Below are positions 1 through 9,700 of a stretch of DNA of 64,000 nt, one piece after another. The translations under genes and the position numbers were made by a program. Within the stretch, counting starts at the first letter, position 1. The number at the start of each line of letters is the position of its first letter. This stretch comes from Pedobacter africanus (GTDB lineage Bacteria; Bacteroidota; Bacteroidia; Sphingobacteriales; Sphingobacteriaceae), in contig NZ_FWXT01000001.1 of assembly GCF_900176535.1 (NCBI RefSeq), forward strand, positions 2,542,001 to 2,606,000, written 5' to 3'. A model generated the notes under the pieces. The model saw only the letters and a program-made list of their open reading frames with translations. It did no database searches and was not told the origin of the DNA.

Positions 1-1
1 A

Positions 2-1033
2 AATAAAGAACGTACAGCTATTGCTGAATTGGGGGAGTTTGGATTGATTAAACACCTGACAGACCATTTTAAGGTGAAGCATAAGAGCAGTATCAAAGGT
101 ATTGGCGATGATGCTGCAGTGTTGAATTTTGAAAACAAAGAAGTTTTGATTTCTACCGATCTGCTACTGGAAGGTATTCATTTTGACCTGGCCTATGTAC
201 CACTCATGCATTTAGGCTATAAAGCCATACAAGTGAATCTGAGCGATATTTATGCCATGAATGGCATTGCTACCCAGGTAACAGTTTCTATCGGCATATC
301 GAGCAAATTTCCACTGGAGGCTGTCGAAGAGATTTATAAAGGGATACAGCTGGCATGTGATAAATTTAACATCGATCTGATCGGAGGAGATACTTCTTCC
401 AGTAAGCAGGGCCTGGTCATCAGTGTGACCAGTATAGGGTATGCAGAGAAGAAAGAAGTTGTATACAGGAACGGTGCCCAGGAGGGAGACCTCATCTGTG
501 TTTCCGGGGATCTTGGCGGAGCTTATGTGGGCTTACAGATCCTGGAAAGGGAAAAACTCATATTTATGGAAAACCCTAATATACAGCCTGATCTGGAAGG
601 AAAAGACTATATCATTGAGCGGCAACTGAAACCTGAAGGAAGAAGGGATATTGTTGACCTGCTGGCCCAGATGGATATTTTGCCTACAGCGATGATTGAC
701 GTTTCGGATGGATTGGCTTCAGAGGTACTGCACATCTGCCAGCAATCTGAAAAAGGGGCTACTTTATATGAAGAAAAACTGCCCATTGACCCGATGACTT
801 ATGAAACTGCAAGGGAACTGGGTCTGGACCCTACTGTTTGTGCGCTAAACGGGGGTGAGGATTATGAATTGCTGTTTACCATTAAACAATCCGATTACGA
901 GAAGCTAAAACATGATGTAGATATCAGTATTATCGGTCATATCACTGATAAAAATTCGGGATGTAAAATGATATCTAAATCCAATGTGGTGCATGAGCTT
1001 AAAGCCCAGGGATGGAATGCATTTAAATCATAG
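2..1033 (+). CDS. thiL: Thiamine-monophosphate kinase (5' end outside window)
   Basis: Phosphorylates thiamine monophosphate to thiamine pyrophosphate with ATP, the last step of thiamine cofactor synthesis, in the cytosol. The frame is open from base 2; the codons before the first possible start (TTG at 29) read NKERTAIAE and continue into LGEFGLIK, which fits a normal ThiL N-terminus, so the true start is just upstream of the window and only a few residues are lost. Visible motifs in order: GIGDDAAV, STDLLLEGIHF, GGDTSSS, SGDLGGA, DVSDGLASE and NGGEDYELLF, which cover the ATP, metal and substrate sites of the family. The stop codon overlaps the convergent rmuC stop by 6 bases (1028-1033). 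Family assignment is secure. Confidence 0.95.
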   Translation, partial: NKERTAIAELGEFGLIKHLTDHFKVKHKSSIKGIGDDAAVLNFENKEVLISTDLLLEGIHFDLAYVPLMHLGYKAIQVNLSDIYAMNGIATQVTVSIGISSKFPLEAVEEIYKGIQLACDKFNIDLIGGDTSSSKQGLVISVTSIGYAEKKEVVYRNGAQEGDLICVSGDLGGAYVGLQILEREKLIFMENPNIQPDLEGKDYIIERQLKPEGRRDIVDLLAQMDILPTAMIDVSDGLASEVLHICQQSEKGATLYEEKLPIDPMTYETARELGLDPTVCALNGGEDYELLFTIKQSDYEKLKHDVDISIIGHITDKNSGCKMISKSNVVHELKAQGWNAFKS

Positions 1034-2338
1034 GCTATCCTCCTGATCCAAAAAACGGGTGTCAATCTGCTTTGTTGCTTTGGCACCCAACCTTTTAATC
1101 TTTTCAGAAGTATTTGACAGGTTTCCGGTACCTGTAGATAATTTGTTCAATGCTTTATCGTAGGCATCCTGGCTAAGCTTAATGTTGCGGCCGATGCTTT
1201 CCATATCGATTAAAAAACCTACAAATTTATCGTACATACTGCCACTTAAACGGGCTATTTCGAGTACATTTCTGTTTTGTCTTTCCTGTTTCCAGATGCT
1301 GGCAATGGTTCGTAATGTAGCCAGTAAGGTAGATGGGCTTACGATCACAACTTTTCTGTCCCAGGCATAATTGAACAATTCGGCGTCCTGCTGTACGGCA
1401 ATACCGAATGAAGATTCTATGGGAATGAAAAGGAGCACAAAATCGGGGGAATTGATCTGGTAAAGTTCCTGGTAATTTTTTGACGACAGGCCCTGGATAT
1501 GTGTTTTGATAGAGAAGATGTGTTGTTTTAGCTGCAGTTCCCGTTCTTCGTCTGTATCTGCAGCAACCAGTCGTTCATAAGCTACCAGAGAGACCTTAGA
1601 ATCGATTACAATATGTTTGTCGTCTGGAAGATCGATGATGACGTCCGGCTGCAACCTGGAGCCTTCTGATGAGCTGAGATTACTTTGTATCCTATACTCT
1701 CTGTCTTTCTGCAGACCTGAGCGTTCCAGCACCCGTTCCAGGATAACCTCTCCCCAGTTGCCTTGTTTTTTGCTGTTGCCTTTAAGGGCTTTGGTTAAAT
1801 TTCCCGCTTCTTCCTGAATCTGTTTGCTCTGGTCCATGAGCTGGGAAATTACGCCTTTGAGCACATTGCGCTCGTCAGATTCGGCTTTATAGACTTTTTC
1901 TACCTTTTCTTCAAATGCTTTTATATTTTCTTTAAGCGGGTTTAAAATGACATCCAGATTTGCACGGTTCTGGAGGGTAAATTTTTCTGTTTTTTCTTCC
2001 AGGATTTTATTGGCTATATGCTCAAATTCCAGTTTAAACCGCTGTTGCAACTCAGCAATGTATTTTTCCTGCTGGGCATATCTTTCTTTCTGGGCCAGGA
2101 GGTTTTCTTCGGCCTTAATGACCTTACCGCGTTCTGTAATGAAATTGAGGCGTAGATCATTCAGTTCATCTTCCAGTTTTTGTTTATCATCCTTTAACCA
2201 GTTTAATGATTTCTGGTGTTCCTGCTCTTTTAATTCCAGGAGTGCGCTGTGGTTTTTATCGGATCCCGGTTTTTTAAACAATAAAAAAACAAGGGCTGCC
2301 AAAATGATTATAGATAATACTATTCCTGTTGCTTCCAT
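1028..2338 (-). CDS. rmuC: DNA recombination protein RmuC
   Basis: RmuC family protein of about 436 residues, thought to be a nuclease-like factor limiting recombination at inverted repeats. The N-terminus MEATGIVLS begins a single membrane segment (about residues 3-22), followed by a long charged coiled coil (about 35-150) and the conserved RmuC core with KGNWGEVILERVLE, PDVIIDLPDDKHIVIDSKVSL and a C-terminal FVGFLIDMESIG stretch. I chose the ATG at 2338 because the frame extends 30 codons further upstream with a low-complexity YYYYF stretch that does not look like family sequence. It is convergent with thiL and divergent from the zinc peptidase gene. The domain order is typical and the length is near the family norm. 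Confidence 0.9.
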   Translation of the reverse strand: MEATGIVLSIIILAALVFLLFKKPGSDKNHSALLELKEQEHQKSLNWLKDDKQKLEDELNDLRLNFITERGKVIKAEENLLAQKERYAQQEKYIAELQQRFKLEFEHIANKILEEKTEKFTLQNRANLDVILNPLKENIKAFEEKVEKVYKAESDERNVLKGVISQLMDQSKQIQEEAGNLTKALKGNSKKQGNWGEVILERVLERSGLQKDREYRIQSNLSSSEGSRLQPDVIIDLPDDKHIVIDSKVSLVAYERLVAADTDEERELQLKQHIFSIKTHIQGLSSKNYQELYQINSPDFVLLFIPIESSFGIAVQQDAELFNYAWDRKVVIVSPSTLLATLRTIASIWKQERQNRNVLEIARLSGSMYDKFVGFLIDMESIGRNIKLSQDAYDKALNKLSTGTGNLSNTSEKIKRLGAKATKQIDTRFLDQEDSL

Positions 2339-2613
2339 ACTAATATTGTTATCAAATGTCATCAATAATTTATGGGTTTGCAAAAAATAATAGTAATAAA
2401 ATTTAGTGTTACTTATTGAATGCCACATTTAGCAAGGTTATATTGACTGCTTTTAACCACACCGATCAGATAAATGATTTTCCTCAGGATAAAAAAGTAG
2501 CTGATCCTACAAAAATGTAAGGCATTCAGCATGTAAATTCAGTTACTTCTTTGTTAGAAAGTAAAATAGGAACACTTTTTGATCAACATAGGTTGAAGAA
2601 CATACTTAAAAAA

Positions 2614-3306
2614 ATGGGAACTTATATTGTTTTGATAATTCCGATACTGATTATTAGCATGTTTGTACAATGGCGTTTTAGAAACAGATTTTCAAAATAC
2701 GCTGAAATGCAATTAAATTCGGGGTTTTCGGGGAAAGAGATAGCAGAAAAAATGCTGCGTGATAATGGGATTTATGATGTAAGGGTGGTGAGTACGGATA
2801 AAACACTTTCTGATCACTACAATCCGGAAGACAAAACCGTTAATTTAAGCACAGACGTATATTATGGGCGGAGTGTGGCTGCTGCTGCTGTTGCTGCTCA
2901 TGAATGCGGGCATGCGGTACAGCACGCAAAGTCATACCATTGGCTGGAATTGAGATCAAATATGGTTCCTGTGGTTAGTATTACTTCTAATTTGCTACAA
3001 TGGGTGCTGATTGCCGGGGTATTGCTGATTGCATTTACTTTTAATCCTATAGTATTAGGTATCGGCGTAGCAGGACTTGCTTTGATCACTATATTCAGTA
3101 TCATTACGCTTCCTGTTGAATTTGACGCCAGCAGGCGGGCCTTAGGCTGGTTGAAGGATAACAAGGCAGTGCTTTATACCAACGAAGAACATGTGCAGGC
3201 AAAAGATGCGCTCTGGTGGGCAGCAATGACCTACGTGGTGGCTGCGATGGGTGCGCTGGCCAACCTGTTTTATTATGTTTCTATTCTTTTTGGAAAAAGC
3301 AGGTAA
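2614..3306 (+). CDS. Membrane zinc metallopeptidase, YugP-like
   Basis: Protein of about 230 residues of the YugP/neutral zinc metallopeptidase family (Pfam Zn_peptidase_2). It starts with a membrane segment (MGTYIVLIIPILIISMF), has the zinc site HECGHAVQH (H96, E97, H100), then two further hydrophobic segments (about 129-168) and a downstream PVEFDASRR motif likely to give the third ligand; a last hydrophobic stretch lies near the C-terminus. The start at 2614 was chosen over an upstream TTG at 2551 because it matches the usual family N-terminus, with the membrane segment beginning at once. Substrate is unknown. It stands alone between divergent rmuC and convergent apaG, whose stop abuts its own. 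Confidence 0.88.
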   Translation: MGTYIVLIIPILIISMFVQWRFRNRFSKYAEMQLNSGFSGKEIAEKMLRDNGIYDVRVVSTDKTLSDHYNPEDKTVNLSTDVYYGRSVAAAAVAAHECGHAVQHAKSYHWLELRSNMVPVVSITSNLLQWVLIAGVLLIAFTFNPIVLGIGVAGLALITIFSIITLPVEFDASRRALGWLKDNKAVLYTNEEHVQAKDALWWAAMTYVVAAMGALANLFYYVSILFGKSR

Positions 3307-3693
3307 TTAATTCAGGCGGTAAGGGACGATCAGTTCAAATTCCGGAATATCAACGATAAAATCACGGTCGTCTGCAATACGGTACATCAGGTAATTGCCA
3401 CTCATGGTGCCCATATCGGTATTTAAGTTGCAGCCGGATACATAAGAATGACTTGCGCCTGGCTCAATTACCGGTTGTTCCCCTACTACGCCCTCTCCTT
3501 CTACTTCGCGCTGTGTACCGTTTGAGTCGAATATAAACCATTGCCTCCTTTTTAGCTGAACTGCGTAATCTGTCAGGTTCTCTATAGTGATTCGGTAGGC
3601 AAACATAAAATGTGCGTTTGCCGGATTGGAATGTTCTTCCTGGTAGGTTGTTTCAACAGAAATTTTAACTCCGAATGTAATTGCTGTAACCAT
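3307..3693 (-). CDS. apaG: ApaG-domain protein
   Basis: Full-length ApaG (DUF525), 128 residues, a single fibronectin-like beta-sandwich domain. Family signatures seen are GEGVVGEQPVIEPG in the middle and the closing DMGTMSGNYLM motif. Bacterial ApaG has been linked to Co2+ resistance and Mg2+ homeostasis, and the same fold occurs in eukaryotic PolDIP2 and FBxo3, but its biochemical role is unsettled. The gene ends exactly one base after the stop of the convergent zinc peptidase gene and is followed on the same strand by dusB-side sequence only after a 33-base gap, so it may be transcribed with dusB. Assignment is secure, function is not. Confidence 0.93.
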   Translation of the reverse strand: MVTAITFGVKISVETTYQEEHSNPANAHFMFAYRITIENLTDYAVQLKRRQWFIFDSNGTQREVEGEGVVGEQPVIEPGASHSYVSGCNLNTDMGTMSGNYLMYRIADDRDFIVDIPEFELIVPYRLN

Positions 3694-3726
3694 TTTAACT
3701 TATTATTTAATCCATAGTTTCAAAAA

Positions 3727-4734
3727 TCAAGCCATTTCGCCCGAGGGGTAAATATGTTGATATTTTTCTGCTATTTCATCTAAAATGCTATGAATTGTGT
3801 CAATATTTTCTTCTTTAACCAATTGCATCCTATAGGTTTTAAAGTCGGGAATTCCTTTGAAATAATTTGCGTAATGACGCCTCATTTCAAAAATTCCTAC
3901 CCTTGGGCCTTTCCAGTCAATTGATTTTTCAAAGTGTGTGCGGCATACGTTTACCCGTTCTTCTATTGAAGGACCAGGCAATATTTCGCCGGTGTTGAAG
4001 AAGTGCCGGATCTCCCTGAAGATCCAGGGGTAACCTATGGCTGCCCGGCCAATCATGATCCCATCCACTTCATATTCCATGCGCCAGTCGGCAGCTTTTT
4101 GTATACTGTCTACATCCCCATTACCAAAAATCGGTATTTTTACCCTTGGGTTGCGTTTGATTTCACGGATCAATGTCCAGTCTGCCTGCCCTTTGTAGAG
4201 CTGTGCCCTGGTACGTCCGTGAATGGTGAGGGCCTGTATGCCCACATCCTGTAAGCGTTCTGCAACTTCCTCTACATTTTTGGTGTTGTCGTCCCAGCCC
4301 AGGCGTGTTTTTACGGTTACCGGCAAATGCGTAGCCTTTACTACGGCGGCTGTCATTTTAACCATTTTATCAATATCCTGTAGCAGGCTGGCACCAGCGC
4401 CCCGGCAAGCTACATTTTTAACCGGACAGCCATAGTTGATGTCCATTAAATCGGGGTTGGCCAGGGTGGCTATTTCAGTCGCTTCGCGCATGTGGTCTAT
4501 TTCGCTGCCAAATATCTGTATGCCAATGGGCCTTTCATATTCAAAAATGTCGAGCTTGGCCCTGCTTTTAGCTGCGTCCCTGATCAATCCTTCAGATGAA
4601 ATAAACTCTGTATACATCATGTCTACCCCGCTTTGTTTACATACAAAACGGAAAGGAGGATCGCTCACATCTTCCATTGGGGCCAGCAGCAGGGGAAACT
4701 CCCCCAGATCAATATTTCCTATCTTTACAGACAT
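3727..4734 (-). CDS. dusB: tRNA-dihydrouridine synthase B
   Basis: FMN-dependent reductase that turns uridine into dihydrouridine in the tRNA D-loop; about 335 residues. The TIM-barrel signatures are LLAPMEDVSDPPFR at the N-terminus, DINYGCPVKNV with the catalytic cysteine region, GAGASLLQD, VTVKTRLGWD, LTIHGRTRAQ, IPIFGNGDV and GIMIGRAAIGYPWIF. The ATG at 4734 (MSVKIGNIDLGEF) is preferred over one 11 codons upstream because the extra residues are not family-like and because a good -7 box (TACCTTTG on the minus strand, 4765-4772) then gives a leader of about 25 bases. Divergent from the CPBP protease gene, 53 bases away. Confidence 0.95.
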   Translation of the reverse strand: MSVKIGNIDLGEFPLLLAPMEDVSDPPFRFVCKQSGVDMMYTEFISSEGLIRDAAKSRAKLDIFEYERPIGIQIFGSEIDHMREATEIATLANPDLMDINYGCPVKNVACRGAGASLLQDIDKMVKMTAAVVKATHLPVTVKTRLGWDDNTKNVEEVAERLQDVGIQALTIHGRTRAQLYKGQADWTLIREIKRNPRVKIPIFGNGDVDSIQKAADWRMEYEVDGIMIGRAAIGYPWIFREIRHFFNTGEILPGPSIEERVNVCRTHFEKSIDWKGPRVGIFEMRRHYANYFKGIPDFKTYRMQLVKEENIDTIHSILDEIAEKYQHIYPSGEMA

Positions 4735-4764
4735 TTTTATATCTTCAAACCAAAATTTACGGCA

Positions 4765-4772
4765 CAAAGGTA
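4765..4772 (-). promoter_or_regulatory. Putative -7 box for dusB
   Basis: Minus-strand TACCTTTG matches the Bacteroidota -7 consensus TAnnTTTG and lies 30 bases upstream of the dusB start. No convincing TTTG/TTG -33 box stands at the usual distance, so the call rests on the -7 match and position only. Confidence 0.4.
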
Positions 4773-4787
4773 CAAATAATACAAATA

Positions 4788-5696
4788 ATGAATTTCATAC
4801 AAAAAACGAGGGAAGAAAACAGTCCTTTTGTACAACTTTTTATTTTGGTCCTTTGTGCGGTTTTCGGGCTCATTGTGATAAGTGCGATAGGCATAGGCGT
4901 TATTTATCTGATCTATGGACGGGAAATATTGGCAAATATGAACTGGATGTCGGGCACAGACAGGCATTACCTCCCCGCTCAGCGGATTTTGATCAGTGCC
5001 CAGCAGATTGGCTTATTTTTGTTTCCTGCTTTATTCCTTGCAAGGATAGAGGGCCGAAAAATAAATGGATTTTATGGGCTTAAACGACCTGAGCCAGGAT
5101 TGATTTTAATGGTGTTCCTAATGATGGCTGCTGCTTTGCCCCTATTGGAATGGGTAGTGGCACTGAACCAGAAAATGGTATTTCCGGATGCCTTAAAAGG
5201 AATAGAGCGCTGGATGAAGGCAGCGGAAGAGCAGGCTATGGAAACAACAAAGGCCCTTTTGAAAATGGAAAGTGCAGGGAGTTTTCTGATCAATATCGCG
5301 ATGATTGCGCTGTTGCCGGCTGTAGCAGAAGAACTGATGTTCAGGGGCGCTTTGCAGCGTGCCCTGGGGCGGATCTACCATAACCCCCATCTGGCGATCT
5401 GGTTCTCGGCATTTATTTTCAGTGCTATTCATATGCAGTTTTATGGCTTTTTGCCGCGTATGCTGCTGGGTGCAGGTTTTGGATACCTGTATTTCTGGGG
5501 CGGCAGTTTGTGGTATGCCATGTTTGCCCATTTTATAAATAACGCCTATGCGGTTTGTGCGGCATGGTATATGCAAAAAAACAACATACCTTTGTCTGAT
5601 ACTGATAAGACGATGAATATTGCCTGGTATGGTTATATCATCAGTGCAATACTGACTTTTTTGCTGTTCCGATATTTTAAAAAACAAGCCAGATGA
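4788..5696 (+). CDS. CPBP family intramembrane metalloprotease
   Basis: Multi-spanning membrane protein of about 302 residues in the CPBP (CAAX protease and bacteriocin-processing) family. Motif 1 is EELMFRGALQRAL (the EExxxR zinc-protease motif), motif 2 is FSAIHMQFYGFLPR with the conserved histidine, and motif 3 is HFINNAYAV. Several hydrophobic segments are visible from the N-terminus (VQLFILVLCAVFGLIVI) to the last (IISAILTFLLF). The ATG at 4788 was chosen because upstream codons run into the dusB coding region and the protein then begins with MNFIQKTREE. The gene overlaps cdsA by four bases (ATGA), so the two are translationally coupled. Substrate cannot be told from sequence. Confidence 0.9.
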   Translation: MNFIQKTREENSPFVQLFILVLCAVFGLIVISAIGIGVIYLIYGREILANMNWMSGTDRHYLPAQRILISAQQIGLFLFPALFLARIEGRKINGFYGLKRPEPGLILMVFLMMAAALPLLEWVVALNQKMVFPDALKGIERWMKAAEEQAMETTKALLKMESAGSFLINIAMIALLPAVAEELMFRGALQRALGRIYHNPHLAIWFSAFIFSAIHMQFYGFLPRMLLGAGFGYLYFWGGSLWYAMFAHFINNAYAVCAAWYMQKNNIPLSDTDKTMNIAWYGYIISAILTFLLFRYFKKQAR

Positions 5697-6502
5697 AGAC
5701 AAGAGCGATAACTGCTTTCTTTTTTACTATTGTAATGCTGGGCTCCATCTTTTTAGGGGCTTATACTTTTACTTTTTTTTACCTGATACTGAGCCTGGCG
5801 GCCTTGCTGGAATTCTTTAATATGATTAAAACTGCAGGGATCAGGCCGCATAGAAATGTTGCCTTATTTGTTGCCGGACTGATTTTTTTAATGATTGCGG
5901 GCTATCATTTGCTGCAGTTTGAAAACAGGTTTATGTTGCTTATTGTTCCTTTGATTTTTTCGGTATTCATCAGCGAGTTGTATAAGAAAGACAAAATTCC
6001 ATTTTCCAATATCTCTTACACCTTTGCAGGGCTTATTTATGTGACTGTGCCTTTTTGCTTTTTTTATTCCCTGGGTTTTATACAGGACCAGGCTATCTAT
6101 AGCTTTCATTTACCGCTTGCCTTTTTGTTGATGTTATGGGCCAATGATACCGGGGCCTATCTTTTTGGGGTTAAATTTGGAAAGACACGCTTGTTTGAGC
6201 GGCATTCGCCAAAGAAATCATGGGAAGGCTTTTTTGGAGGGGTATTTGTGAGCCTGTTGGCTTCTTATATCATCTCTTTGTTTTTTAAAGAGATCAATGC
6301 TTTTGTATGGGCCGGGATGTCTGTTTTGATTGTCTCTTTTGGCACCCTGGGTGATCTGGTAGAGTCGATGTTAAAACGCAGCCTGAATGTGAAGGATTCA
6401 GGAAACATACTGCCAGGTCACGGAGGCTTTTTAGACCGTTTTGACGGCCTGTTGCTGGCCGCTCCGGTTGTTTATACCTATCTGTATCTGATATTGCGTT
6501 AA
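5693..6502 (+). CDS. cdsA: Phosphatidate cytidylyltransferase
   Basis: Makes CDP-diacylglycerol from phosphatidic acid and CTP, the branch point for membrane phospholipids; 269 residues, inner membrane. About eight hydrophobic segments precede or surround the signature: SPKKSWEGFFGG, then FGTLGDLVESMLKRSLNVKD and LPGHGGFLDRFDGLL near the C-terminus, which contain the conserved acidic residues of the active site. Start codon overlaps the stop of the CPBP protease gene (ATGA at 5693-5696). In this organism phosphatidylserine decarboxylase (27360-28019) uses a product further down the same pathway. Confidence 0.96.
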   Translation: MKTRAITAFFFTIVMLGSIFLGAYTFTFFYLILSLAALLEFFNMIKTAGIRPHRNVALFVAGLIFLMIAGYHLLQFENRFMLLIVPLIFSVFISELYKKDKIPFSNISYTFAGLIYVTVPFCFFYSLGFIQDQAIYSFHLPLAFLLMLWANDTGAYLFGVKFGKTRLFERHSPKKSWEGFFGGVFVSLLASYIISLFFKEINAFVWAGMSVLIVSFGTLGDLVESMLKRSLNVKDSGNILPGHGGFLDRFDGLLLAAPVVYTYLYLILR

Positions 6503-6507
6503 AAGGG

Positions 6508-6720
6508 CTATTTTTTCTTCAGGGGTTGCAGTAAATACTCCAGTCCGTTTAGTTTAATTTCATAAAGGGTTGCAATAAGCTGACCTAGTTTTCCGGGCGG
6601 AAAGCCTTCTTTGTGGAACCAAATGAGATAGGACTCCGGAAGATCACATAGGATCCTGCCTTTGTACTTTCCGAAGGGCATTTGCATGGTAACGAGGTCT
6701 TGCAGAAGCTGAGGGTTCAT
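6508..6720 (-). CDS. DUF3820 family small protein
   Basis: A 70-residue protein with the DUF3820 signature MPFGKYKGRILCDLPESYL followed by a Phe/Pro/Gly-containing FPPGKLG stretch. The family is widespread and small; it has been named a putative quorum-sensing-regulated virulence factor in pseudomonads, but no activity is established. It lies 9 bases downstream of the mfd stop on the same strand, so it is probably the second gene of an mfd operon, and is convergent with cdsA (gap of 5 bases). The assignment to the family is good; function is unknown. Confidence 0.8.
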   Translation of the reverse strand: MNPQLLQDLVTMQMPFGKYKGRILCDLPESYLIWFHKEGFPPGKLGQLIATLYEIKLNGLEYLLQPLKKK

Positions 6721-6729
6721 ATTTGAGGT

Positions 6730-9700
6730 TTAGTTGACCACCATTTCCAGCATTTCTACTGCTTCATCAACTGTATTGAGGTTGTCGAATGCAATGCGGA
6801 GCGAATCTTTAACCTCTTTAAGGTTGCATAAACGCGGATGGATTTGTGCAAAATGCAATATTTTATTGAACATGGTAGAGTCAAAAAATGCGGAGCGTTT
6901 ATCGGTAATGAAATACCCCCGCAGGACCCCTTTTTTAAAACTCAGTTTTTCGAATGCCAGTTTTTTGGCTACCCATTGTAAACGCAGAACATTCAGCATG
7001 GTTTTTACAGGTCCGGGAACCGGGCCGAAGCGGTCTTTTAAACTCAGTTCAAAAGCTTTTAGCTGTGCCTCATTCTCAATTTTCGAGAGTTCAGTGTATA
7101 AATTGTACCGTTCTGTAATGTTGGTTACATAGTCGTCGGGTATGTAGAGCTCCAGATCGGTATCCACCTGTGTAAAGTTTACAAAAGGGCGTTGGGGTTC
7201 ATCTTTAAAAAGATCCTTAAATTCATCGGTTTTGAGTTCCTGAATGGCTTCATCCAGTATTTTATGGTACATTTCGAAGCCTATCTCGGCAATGAAGCCG
7301 CTTTGCTCTGCACCCAGGAGATTTCCGCTGCCGCGGATATCTAAATCCCTCATGGCAATATTAAAGCCGCTGCCGAGGTCTGAAAATTCTTCAATTGCAC
7401 TGAGGCGCTTACGGGCCTCTGAGGTGAGCGTAGACAGAGGCGGGCTTAACAGGTAGCAGAATGCTTTTTTATTGGAACGGCCTACCCTGCCCCGCATCTG
7501 GTGAAGGTCACTTAAACCGAACATATGAGCATGGTTAATGATGATGGTATTCGCATTTGGAATATCCAGGCCGGCCTCGATAATGGTGGTGGCTACCAGC
7601 ACATCTTTTTCTCCGTTGATAAAGTCGAGCATGACATCTTCCAGGGCATCTCCCTCCAGTTGACCATGCGCTATGCCAATGCGTGCTTTTGGTACCAGGG
7701 TTTTGATGAGTCCGCCCAATTGGGGCAGGTCGTTTACCCTATTGTGGATAAAAAAAACCTGTCCGCCCCGGTCCAGCTCAAACTGGACGGCTTCCTGGAT
7801 CAGTTTATCATTAAAAACGTGAAGTTCGGTATTTACTGCCTGCCGGTTTGGGGGCGGAGTGCTGATGATAGAAAGGTCTCGCGCGCCCATTAACGAAAAA
7901 TGAAGTGTGCGTGGTATTGGGGTTGCGGTAAGGGTCAGGGTATCCACATTTACCCTTAAAGCCCTCAATTTTTCTTTTGAGGATACTCCAAACTTCTGTT
8001 CTTCATCGATGATCATAATGCCCAGGTCCTTGAATTTTACATCTTTACTGAGCAAACGGTGTGTGCCGATGATGATGTCTATTTTACCTTCGGCTACTTT
8101 GGCCAGGGTATCCTTAACCTGCTTGCTGGTCTTGAAGCGGTTCACGTAATCTACGGTACATGGAAAATCTTTAAGGCGGCCGGAGAAAGTTTTAAAATGC
8201 TGCAGGGCCAGGATGGTGGTTGGCACCAATACTGCTGCCTGTTTGCCATTTGCTACGGCTTTAAAAGCGGCCCTGATGGCAATTTCTGTTTTTCCGAAAC
8301 CTACGTCGCCACAAACCAGTCTGTCCATTGGATGCGGGGCCTCCATGTCTTTTTTTACGTCGTTGGTGGCTTTTTCCTGGTCGGGCGTATCTTCATAAAT
8401 GAAGGAGGCTTCGAGTTCGGTTTCCAGGTAACCATCCGGACTGAAAGCCGTGCCCACCTGCGATTTTCGCAGGGCATAAAGTTTAATCAGGTCGCGGGCA
8501 ATGTCTTTAACTTTTTTTTTAGTTGTTTTTTTGAGCTTATCCCAGGCTTCGGTGCCCAGTTTGTTCATTTTTGGGGCTGTTCCATCCTTTCCGCTATATT
8601 TCGCAATGCGGTTAAGGGAATTGATGTTGACATACAGCAGGTCATTGTCGGCATACACCAGGCGTATCATTTCCTGGGTTTTGCCATTGACCTCTACTTT
8701 TTCGAGTCCTGCGTATTTACCTATTCCATGGTCGATATGGGTTACAAAATCACCTGGCTTAAGGTCTCTCAGTTCTTTGAGGGTAATGGCCTGACTGCGC
8801 TGGTAACCTCTTTTTAGCTTATATTTATAGAAGCGGTCGAATATCTGGTGATCGGTATAAAAAGCAAGTTTTTGCTGGCCATCTACAAAGCCTTCCCGCA
8901 ACGGAATGTTTACCGGGGTAAACTTAGCCGTTTTATCTATATCGTCCAGGATGGCATAAAGACGTTCGGTCTGTTTGGTGGAGGCACTGAAAATGAAATT
9001 GTGTATGTTTTGCTTTTCGTTCTCTTTCAGGTTATGTATCAGGAGGCTAAAGTCCTTATTGAAAGAAGGCTGGGGCTTGGTTTCGAACTGGAAAACATGT
9101 TCGGTTTTGTAGAAGAACTGCTTGCCGAATTCCACCAGCGGAAAATCATGGAACATATCGCCCATCATCTTCTCATCTGTAAAAGCAAATTTAGGGTCTA
9201 TCCAATCCTGGTTTTCCTGCTTTTCTTTAGCAGGTAGGGCTTTCCACAATTCAACCGCCTTTTTATAGCCGCCTTTGACGATATCTAGTGTAAATTCGAT
9301 GTCTTTGAACCAAAGCTGGGTGTCTTTTTCGATGTAATCAAGAATGCTGATGTTGTTTTCCGTAAGGTACCGGGATTGTACGTTGGGAATGATGGTGAGT
9401 GTTTTTACATCTTCAACAGAAAGCTGACTTTCAATTTCAAATGTCCGGATGCTTTCTACGATATCGCCAAAAAATTCAATCCTGTAAGGCAGGTCGTGGG
9501 AGAATGAAAATATATCTACAATACCTCCACGAATGGAAAACTGACCCGGTTCGTAAACAAAATCGGTCCGGTTAAAGTCGTAGTCAATTAAAAACTCGTT
9601 GATGAAGTCAATTCCCAGCCTGGCATTTAAGCTGATTTCCAAAGTGTTTTTTTCCAGTATATTGCGGTCTATCACTTTTTCGGCGATGGCTTCAGGATAA

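Noticed and set aside
1947..2390. Plus-strand open frame of 147 codons opposite rmuC
   Set aside because: Ser/Phe/Arg-rich composition is the antisense of a coiled-coil gene; rmuC on the other strand explains it.
2412..2527. GAATGCC/GGCATTC inverted repeat between rmuC and the zinc peptidase gene
   Set aside because: Only 7 bases per arm and about 100 bases apart; likely by chance.
8059..8817. Plus-strand open frame of 252 codons inside mfd
   Set aside because: It is antisense to the conserved Mfd helicase region and has no domain-like motifs or start signals.
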